Shown here piece after piece: positions 18,183 to 23,921 of a DNA stretch of 23,921 bases (positions are counted from its first letter, which is position 1; each line of letters opens with the position of its first letter). The notes beneath the pieces are model-generated. The model saw nothing but the letters and a program-made list of their open reading frames with translations. It did not search any database and was not told the DNA's origin. A program made the translations under genes and the position numbers. Source of the DNA: an uncultured Clostridia bacterium (GTDB taxonomy: Bacteria; Bacillota; Clostridia; Oscillospirales; Oscillospiraceae); the NCBI GenBank assembly GCA_946619065.1, contig CAMOLY010000001.1, forward strand, positions 1 through 23,921, given 5' to 3'.

Positions 18183-20496
18183 ATATCCGCACTTGCAGTT
18201 CCGCGGGAAGCAGAAGACGGTGCTCACGGAGTTCCGCGGGCTCAACCACACGCCAACCTGCGAGCCTGGGGAGTGGTACGAGGCAAAGAACGTGAGCAAC
18301 ATCGAGTATCCGATGCTGACGACCCATGGGGACCGGGCGGCGGTGACGGAGCTGGACGGCTGCGCCGTTCCGACGCGGGACATTTTGGGATTCTGCGCGT
18401 CGGAACCGCCGGCCTATCTGATGAGCGACGGACATCTGCTGTGCGGCGGAAACGAGGTCGTGCTGGCCACGACGACGGAGATCGGGTGGACGGCGACGTG
18501 CACCATGATCCTGGACGAATCAAATTCCCAAGCTGTCTTCGTCATCACGGACGCCGGCGCTGCGGCGGTGGCGGGTCGGCTGGGGCTGATCGGCGGAAGC
18601 GGGAAGGCGACGTTTGTCTGCGTTGGGGATGAGACGGCTTACGATTTCGACAGCAGCCGGTGGGACGTCTTCGACAGCAGCGCCAACAAGCTGGATTCCG
18701 GCGTGAAGCTCTCGGACTACGGCATCACGCGGACCGACGCCCGCGGACCGGCGTGCGCCGGAGAGGAAGCCTTCACGGTGGACGTGCAGGAGGTGGTGCT
18801 TAACGCGCTGACGGGGCCGAGGCAGATGGTGCAGATGGGGGCCTGGGTGCTGGTCTGGCCGGACAAATGGTTCTGCAACGCGGCCAAGCTGGCCAGCGGG
18901 CTGGCAATGGTCCCCGGCGAGGACTACGGCAGCATGGCGCTGGACAATCAGGCAGAGGCCAGCCAGAACCACCCGGTCTACACAATGCTCTGCCATCTGG
19001 ACGGGACGGCCTACAACACGTCCAACGCGAGACCGGCGGGGGTTTCCGCCAGCGGGAGGGTCTACTTCGGCAAGGACGAGCCCTACAATCCGAACAACAC
19101 GGCATACGCGGCCGGTGATCTCTGGCTGAGCGTCAACTCGGACTACACAGAGATCGAGGCGCGGGTGTGGGACACGGACATGGGCTGGATGCCGACCACG
19201 GATCTGGGCGTCATGCTCTGGAGCAGGGGAATCGCGGCGGGCGTCAAGGAGGGCTACCGGGTGACGGTGGCCGGCTGGGACGGAGCCGGCGCGCTGAAAG
19301 CGGTCCGCGAGCGGGTCAACGGGGAGCACCCGGTGCTGGGCGTAGATCCGGACGGCGACTGGATGATTCTTGGTGACTGTTTTGTAACCACGTCCGGAAC
19401 GATGAAGATGACGTCCGGCACGGTGTCCGTGGGAATGGACATTCCGGACATGGACTATGTGGTGGAGTGCCAGAACCGGCTGTGGGGCTGCTATTACGGC
19501 CAGGACGCGGAGGGGAACGTGCTCAACGAGATCTACGCCTCCGCCCTGGGAGATTTCCGGAGCTGGCGGCAGTACGAGGGACTGGCCACGGACGCCTGGA
19601 CCGCATCCAGAGGCTCGCCGGGGCCGTTTACAGGGGCGGCGGTGCTGGGCAGCAACCCGCTGTTTTTCAAGGCGGACAGTCTGGAGAAGGTTTTCCCGTC
19701 CGCGACCGGGGCCCATCAGATCCAGACGGTCAGCCTCAACGGCGTGCAGGCAGGGTGTGCGAAGAGCCTGGTGGTGATCGACAACGCGCTGTACTACAAA
19801 TCGCCGCTGGGCGTGTGCGTCTACACCGGGAGCCTTCCGAGACAGATTGGGTACAAGCTGGGCCAGGAGGCCACAGAATACGGGCTGGCTACGGCAGGAC
19901 GCAGCGGCAAGCGGTACGTCATCGACATGCAGGGGCCGGACGCGCGACGGCTGTTTGTGTACGACACCGAGACCGGCTACTGGCAGGCTGAGGACCCGGT
20001 GTACAGCTATCTGTACACCGACGAGACGGACGTGCCCTGTCTGGTGACATTCGGCGACGAGCTGTACGCCACGCGAAACGGGGCGCTGCTGCAGCTGGTG
20101 CGGAACGCGGGATACGAGGAGGGAACCGAACTTCGGCCCATCCCGCGGCCAGGCAAGCCGACGATTCGGACACCGAAAGAGGGAGCGGAATGGTACGCAA
20201 TCACGGCAAATCTCGGCGTGGAGCACGGGCAGCGGAAGTATGTCTCGCGGATCCGGATCCGGGTGCGGCTCTACGATTTCAACCTGTTCCGCGTCTACAT
20301 CTCCTACGACGACGGGCAGACCTGGGAGCTGAAATACAACAAGAGCAATCTCTTTGCCGGGACGTCTGCGCAGGAGCCAAAAACGATTTGCCTGTATCCG
20401 CGGCGGTGTGACCGGTTCCGGCTGAAATTCGAGGGCGCGGGACGGTTCGAGCTGCAGATGATCCAGTGGGACACGGAGACGGGGAGCGATGTTTAG
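18175..20496 (+). CDS. Large tail-hub or stabilisation-like protein (gp10-type)
   Basis: This 773-aa protein is beta-rich, with blocks NRLWGCYYGQDAEGNVLNEIY, ALGDFRSWRQYEG, GVQAGCAKSLVVIDNALYYKS and LFVYDTETGYW that match, from memory, a large structural protein common in short-tailed Clostridial phages and likened to P22 gp10 (tail hub/stabilisation). The repeated beta strands suggest a beta-propeller. ATG at 18175 has GGAGG 5 nt upstream and overlaps terL by 8 bp. The stop TAG at 20494 is the first unit of a TAGGCAA array. The function is inferred from context (between terL and portal) and resemblance. Confidence 0.75.
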   Translation: MVKYPHLQFRGKQKTVLTEFRGLNHTPTCEPGEWYEAKNVSNIEYPMLTTHGDRAAVTELDGCAVPTRDILGFCASEPPAYLMSDGHLLCGGNEVVLATTTEIGWTATCTMILDESNSQAVFVITDAGAAAVAGRLGLIGGSGKATFVCVGDETAYDFDSSRWDVFDSSANKLDSGVKLSDYGITRTDARGPACAGEEAFTVDVQEVVLNALTGPRQMVQMGAWVLVWPDKWFCNAAKLASGLAMVPGEDYGSMALDNQAEASQNHPVYTMLCHLDGTAYNTSNARPAGVSASGRVYFGKDEPYNPNNTAYAAGDLWLSVNSDYTEIEARVWDTDMGWMPTTDLGVMLWSRGIAAGVKEGYRVTVAGWDGAGALKAVRERVNGEHPVLGVDPDGDWMILGDCFVTTSGTMKMTSGTVSVGMDIPDMDYVVECQNRLWGCYYGQDAEGNVLNEIYASALGDFRSWRQYEGLATDAWTASRGSPGPFTGAAVLGSNPLFFKADSLEKVFPSATGAHQIQTVSLNGVQAGCAKSLVVIDNALYYKSPLGVCVYTGSLPRQIGYKLGQEATEYGLATAGRSGKRYVIDMQGPDARRLFVYDTETGYWQAEDPVYSYLYTDETDVPCLVTFGDELYATRNGALLQLVRNAGYEEGTELRPIPRPGKPTIRTPKEGAEWYAITANLGVEHGQRKYVSRIRIRVRLYDFNLFRVYISYDDGQTWELKYNKSNLFAGTSAQEPKTICLYPRRCDRFRLKFEGAGRFELQMIQWDTETGSDV

Positions 20497-20531
20497 GCAA
20501 TAGGCAATAGGCAATAGGCAATAGGAGACGG
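20494..20531 (+). repeat. TAGGCAA heptamer array (copy 2)
   Basis: Four exact TAGGCAA units (20494-20521), then TAGGAGACGG. The first TAG is the stop of the 773-aa gene. It has the same order and end as 14589-14626. TAG occurs in all three plus-strand frames within 21 bases. Confidence 0.92.
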
Positions 20532-20536
20532 GGGAT

Positions 20537-20566
20537 GCGGGACGTCGAGGACGCCGTCCCCTACGG
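20537..20566 (+). repeat. Family E palindromic repeat (copy 2)
   Basis: GGGACG and CGTCCC arms replace GGGCCG and CGGCCC of copy 1 (14700-14729) with pairing kept. It is followed by CCTACGG. It lies directly downstream of the heptamer array, the same order as at the first locus, although the first locus also has a terminator between. Confidence 0.85.
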
Positions 20567-20584
20567 ACGAAGGAGGAACGGAAT

Positions 20585-20968
20585 ATGACAGTGAAGTCGG
20601 CAATTGAGGCGGCGGATCGACTGCTGGCGAACGAGATCAGCCTGGAGGACAAGATCCGCTGGCTGAACGCGCTGGACCATCAGATCGCGGAGGAGCTGCT
20701 CTACACCCACGAGGGCAGCGGTTATGATCCGAAGGACAGCCCCTGGACCCCGCATACGGAGAACGGCTACGCGGCGGAGGACCTGCTGGTCAGCGACTAC
20801 TACGCGGACCTGTACGTAGACTATCTGCTGATGCAGTACAGTCTCTACCAGCGGGAGACGGAGGCCTACAACGCGGAGGCCGCGGCGTACCAGGCGAAAT
20901 ACGCGGCCTACGCCATGTGGTTCAACCGGACCCACATGCCCAAGGCTGGGCCGAATCTGATGTTTTAG
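20585..20968 (+). CDS. Head-tail connector-like protein (gp4-type)
   Basis: This 127-aa helical protein has a first part AADRLLANEISLEDKIRWLNALDHQI and a second part LLVSDYYADLYVDYLLMQYSLYQRETEAYNAEAAAYQAKYAAYAMWFNRTHMPK, rich in Tyr and Ala, a pattern I associate with connector/head-completion proteins of Clostridial phages. It lies between hub and portal, so it may form the ring under the portal. AGGAGG precedes the ATG at 20585. Function is inferred. Confidence 0.72.
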   Translation: MTVKSAIEAADRLLANEISLEDKIRWLNALDHQIAEELLYTHEGSGYDPKDSPWTPHTENGYAAEDLLVSDYYADLYVDYLLMQYSLYQRETEAYNAEAAAYQAKYAAYAMWFNRTHMPKAGPNLMF

Positions 20969-20979
20969 GAGGCGAGACA

Positions 20980-22938
20980 ATGGCAATTTTCAAAAGACGG
21001 CCGGAGCAGGAGCCACCGATGCTGCAGATGGGCGCCGGCGGACAGATGCTGCCATATCAGGGGGGCATGGGGCGGGAGCCGGACGAGCAGACTGCGCCGG
21101 CGCAGATCATGGCGCCAGGCGGTGAAATGCTGCGTCAGCCCATCGGCAAGGAACAGGTCCGGGAGGCGATGCAGACTCTCCGGAAATACAAGGCCGGCAA
21201 GGCCAACATGGAGCGGCGGATCATCGAGAACGAGGAGTGGTGGAAGCTGCGCCATTGGAATTTTATCCCTGAGCAGGGAACCACACAGCTCAAAACCAAG
21301 AGTGCCTGGCTGGTCAACGTGATCCTGTCCAAGCACGCAGACGCGATGGACGCCTTTCCGGAGCCCAACTGCCTGCCGCGTGCAGCGGACGACGAGCAGG
21401 AGGCGCAGATGCTCTCCTCCGTGCTGCCGGTGGTGCTGGAGCAGGACGAATTCGAGAAGACCTGGTCCGACAACTGGTGGAAGAAGCTCAAGTCCGGCAC
21501 GGCGATCTACGGCGTCTTCTGGGACCACGCCAAGCTGAACGGACTGGGGGACATCACGATCCGTGCGGTGGATCCGCTGAATCTCTTCTGGGAGCCGGGG
21601 ATCCGGGAGCTGCAGCAGAGCCGGAACATCTTCCACGTGGAGCTGTGGAGCAACGACGCTCTGAAAGAGCAGTATCCGGATCTGGAGGACAAGCAGCTCA
21701 CAAAGGACATTGTGACCAGCAAATATCTATACGACGACAACGTGGACACCTCCGATAAAAGCCCGGTGGTGGACTGGTACTACAAGAAGAACGAAGGCGG
21801 GAGAAACGTCCTGCACTACGTGAAATTCGTCGGCGATACGGTCCTGTACGCAACCGAGAACGAGGCCGACATGCGGGGCGGTCTGTACGACCACGGGATG
21901 TATCCCTTCTTCGCGGACATTCTGTTCCCGGAGGAGGGCACGCCGGCAGGCTACGGCTACATCGACATCTGCAAGGACGCCCAGCGGCAGATCGATCTGA
22001 TGAACAACGCGATCGTCGCAAACTGCGTGGCCGCGGCCACGCCCCGGTGGCTCAAGCGCGGCGACGACGGGATCAATGAGGCGGAATACGCCGACTGGAC
22101 CAAGCCATTCGTCCACGTGCAGGGATCCATCGACGAGAACGTGCTCAAGCCGGTGCCGGTGCAGATGCTGAGTGGAAACTACATCACAATCCTGCAGGAA
22201 AAGATCAACGAGATGAAGGAGACCTCCGGCAACCGGGACGTCAACAACGGCGGCAGCGCCGCGGGCGTCACGGCGGCTTCGGCCATCGCCGCCATGCAGG
22301 AGCAGAGCGGGAAGCTGAGCCGGGATCAGATCCGGCAGTCTTACCGCTGCTTCCGCAGCATCTGCTACTGCGCGATTGAGCTGATCCGGCAGTTTTACGG
22401 GGAGGCCAGGACGTTCCGCATCACCGGACCGAACGGCGCGCCGATGTTTGCGCCCTTCGACAACTCCGGCCTTGCCCCGGTGCCGCAGGGTCAGGGAGCG
22501 GACAACAAGGAGTTCGGTGTGGACATGGGATTCCGGGTGCCGCAGTTCGACATTGAGGTCGACGCCCAGAAGGAAAGCCCTTACACCAAGATCACCCAGA
22601 ACGAGCTGGCGCTGCAGTTCTACAACAACGGATTCTTCAACCCGCAGATGGCAGACCAGGCGGCGATGTGCCTGGGCATGATGGACTTCAAGGGGAAGGA
22701 CAAGATCAAGCAGCAGGTTCAGCAGAACGGCGGGCTGTTCCAGCAGATGCAGATGCAGATCGCACAGCTGGAGGCCATGCTGGGGATCCAGCGGGACGAG
22801 CAGGGAAACATGATCCAGGGGCCGACGCCGGGCGGCGGAGGCGGCAGGATGCCGGCAGGGGACGAGATGAACAGCCGGTCCCGCTCCGTGATCGACCGGG
22901 CGAAGGAACAGGCCGCGGCGGCGACGCAGCCGAGATAA
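20980..22938 (+). CDS. Phage portal protein (P22-like)
   Basis: This 652-aa dodecameric ring protein through which DNA enters and leaves the head has a portal-like core: WWKLRHWNFI, AWLVNVILSKHADAMDAFPEPN, DPLNLFWEPG, YGYIDICKDAQRQIDLMNNAI and SGNRDVNNGGSAAGVTAASAIAAMQEQSGK. A Gln-rich C-terminal coiled region (QQMQMQIAQLEAML, about 590-615) and a basic tail follow. This is the type used by P22-like podoviruses, larger than siphovirus portals. ATG at 20980 has AGGAGG at 20967-20972. No protease or major capsid gene lies before it; they should lie to the right of the window. Confidence 0.92.
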   Translation: MAIFKRRPEQEPPMLQMGAGGQMLPYQGGMGREPDEQTAPAQIMAPGGEMLRQPIGKEQVREAMQTLRKYKAGKANMERRIIENEEWWKLRHWNFIPEQGTTQLKTKSAWLVNVILSKHADAMDAFPEPNCLPRAADDEQEAQMLSSVLPVVLEQDEFEKTWSDNWWKKLKSGTAIYGVFWDHAKLNGLGDITIRAVDPLNLFWEPGIRELQQSRNIFHVELWSNDALKEQYPDLEDKQLTKDIVTSKYLYDDNVDTSDKSPVVDWYYKKNEGGRNVLHYVKFVGDTVLYATENEADMRGGLYDHGMYPFFADILFPEEGTPAGYGYIDICKDAQRQIDLMNNAIVANCVAAATPRWLKRGDDGINEAEYADWTKPFVHVQGSIDENVLKPVPVQMLSGNYITILQEKINEMKETSGNRDVNNGGSAAGVTAASAIAAMQEQSGKLSRDQIRQSYRCFRSICYCAIELIRQFYGEARTFRITGPNGAPMFAPFDNSGLAPVPQGQGADNKEFGVDMGFRVPQFDIEVDAQKESPYTKITQNELALQFYNNGFFNPQMADQAAMCLGMMDFKGKDKIKQQVQQNGGLFQQMQMQIAQLEAMLGIQRDEQGNMIQGPTPGGGGGRMPAGDEMNSRSRSVIDRAKEQAAAATQPR

Positions 22939-22951
22939 GGAGGGCAACAGG

Positions 22952-23921
22952 ATGAGATACGACGAGAAAAAGCTGACGGCGGGACAGAAGCCGTCCGCAC
23001 AGCAGAGCTACGTCCAGCAGGCTGGAGGCGCCGCAGGGGCTGCATTCCAGCGGGCAAGGGCTAACCAAGGATTGCCGAGCGGGCAGCAGAGCTACGTCCA
23101 CCAGGCGGGAGCTGCCGCGGGGGACGCTTTCCGGCGAGTGGGGCTGCCTGGCGCACAGCAGAGCTACGTCCACCAGGCGGGAGCTGCCGCGGGGGACGCT
23201 TTCCGGCGAGTGGGGCTGCCTGGCGCACAGCAGAGCTACGTCCACCAGGCCGGAGCTGCCGCGGGAAATGCGTTCCGGCAGCAGGCGGCGGCGCAGCAGG
23301 GGAACGCGCCGACCGCAGCGCAGAACGGGTACGTCAGTCCTTATGCGGACAACATGGACAGTCTGCGGCAGCAGATGGGGGATCTGGCAGACCAGTACGC
23401 AAACCGCGGACCGTTCCAGGTGAACCTGGCCAACGATGCCCTCTACAAACAGTACGCGCAGCAGTACGCCCAGATGGGCAAGCGCGCCATGCAGGACACC
23501 ATGGGGCAGGCCGTGGGGCTGACCGGCGGCTACGGCAGCTCCTACGCACAGAACGTTGGGCAGCAGGCGTACAACCAGCAGATGCAGGGGCTGAATGACG
23601 CGGCGCTGAGCATCTACGACCGGGCCAAGGCCCGCTGGGACGCCGAGGGCGACCAGATGCTGCGACGGCTGGAGCTGCTGGGCAATCAGTACGAGCGGGA
23701 GCGCCAGGCGGACATCGACGCGTATGGCCGATACCGGGATCAGGTGTCGGATGATCGGTACGCCGACGAGCGGGACTACAACCGGGATTGGCAGCAACGG
23801 CAGTGGGACCGGGAAGGTCAGTGGCATGACCAAGAGTTCAATTACAACGCTGAGCAGGACCGGATTGCAAACGATTGGCGTGAACGGGAATTTGGCCGTG
23901 AAGGTCTGTGGCACGACCAAG
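22952..23921 (+). CDS. Repeat-rich virion protein, 3' end cut
   Basis: The frame opens with ATG at 22952 (AAGGAGG upstream) and is still open at the window end, so at least 323 residues. Residues about 17-116 are four repeats of QQSYVHQAGAAAGDAFRRVGLP type. A helical part follows with QMGKRAMQDTMGQAVGLTGGYGSSYAQNVGQQAYN, common in Clostridial phage virion proteins of unknown role, then a charged region with repeating RDW/REG-WHDQ units. It follows the portal, so it may be an ejected internal or scaffold-like protein. The assignment is uncertain. Confidence 0.8.
   Translation, partial: MRYDEKKLTAGQKPSAQQSYVQQAGGAAGAAFQRARANQGLPSGQQSYVHQAGAAAGDAFRRVGLPGAQQSYVHQAGAAAGDAFRRVGLPGAQQSYVHQAGAAAGNAFRQQAAAQQGNAPTAAQNGYVSPYADNMDSLRQQMGDLADQYANRGPFQVNLANDALYKQYAQQYAQMGKRAMQDTMGQAVGLTGGYGSSYAQNVGQQAYNQQMQGLNDAALSIYDRAKARWDAEGDQMLRRLELLGNQYERERQADIDAYGRYRDQVSDDRYADERDYNRDWQQRQWDREGQWHDQEFNYNAEQDRIANDWREREFGREGLWHDQ
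23000..23299 (+). repeat. Tandem coding repeats, 72-bp unit
   Basis: Units begin with CAGCAGAGCTACGTCCA at 23000, 23084, 23156 and 23228. The two units 23084-23155 and 23156-23227 appear identical over 72 bp; the first is 84 bp long and diverged, and the fourth diverges in its second half. A 24-codon unit keeps the frame. Exact identity of the middle pair means a very recent duplication. Confidence 0.9.

Noticed and set aside
18520..20652. 710-aa open frame on the minus strand
   Set aside because: It is a shadow of the tail-hub-like gene, rich in His/Arg/Pro/Val with no motif. The plus strand has clear ribosome site and structural motifs.
22706..23920. 404-aa open frame on the minus strand
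   Set aside because: It is antisense to the repeat-rich virion gene; its repeats simply mirror the 72-bp units.

Overview
The window looks like the left part of an integrated temperate phage in a GC-rich Firmicute, most likely a gut Clostridium (Oscillospiraceae-like). The grounds are strong AGGAGG ribosome sites, phage gene families typical of Clostridia, and families of dispersed palindromic repeats whose encoded peptides I associate with that group. No gene here fixes the species. The left edge carries a rho-independent terminator and the 3' half of a tRNA-Tyr (anticodon GTA) on the minus strand. A leftward tyrosine integrase follows immediately, as expected for one attachment site of a prophage inserted in a tRNA-Tyr gene.

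Lysogeny region (163-3660): the minus strand carries integrase, a membrane-anchored protein with five Cys/His zinc-ribbon-like repeats (a possible lysogenic conversion gene), and an S24-type repressor with an apparent second helix-turn-helix. A compact control region (about 3554-3650) holds a perfect leftward TTGACA-17-TATAAT promoter, a rightward extended -10 promoter, and three palindromes whose centres lie 19 and 38 bp apart. Rightward transcription starts with a Cro-like gene.

Early region (3978-10400): small HTH, membrane, DUF6906-like, coiled-coil and unknown genes lie in tightly overlapping (ATGA) order. They lead to a recombination/replication module: a Rad50/SbcC-like ATPase with a zinc hook, an NGO0469-family (ssDNA-binding-like) protein, a metallo-beta-lactamase-fold protein (possible nuclease) and a DnaD-like replication protein. 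The last gene contains six helically phased 10-11 bp direct repeats in its linker, a lambda-O-like candidate origin.

Modification region (10342-14591): a 20-codon coupled ORF, a 694-aa C5-cytosine methyltransferase with about eight internal repeats, a D12-class adenine methyltransferase, tiny Cys-rich proteins and a radical SAM protein. No restriction nuclease is seen, so self-modification of phage DNA is the simplest reading.

Late region (14828-23921): small terminase, a tail-fibre-like protein, large terminase, a 773-aa tail-hub/gp10-like protein, a connector-like protein, a P22-like portal, and a repeat-rich virion protein cut by the window end. The portal and hub types suggest a short-tailed (podovirus-like) particle. 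This is an inference; no tail-sheath or tape-measure gene lies in the window to test it.

The most unusual property is a set of dispersed palindromic repeats (families A-E plus two heptamer microsatellites). They fill the gaps between genes and also sit inside genes. Family A occurs twice in two unrelated proteins in the same reading frame, and its two copies differ by a paired, structure-preserving change. This resembles the Rickettsia palindromic elements but lies in a phage.
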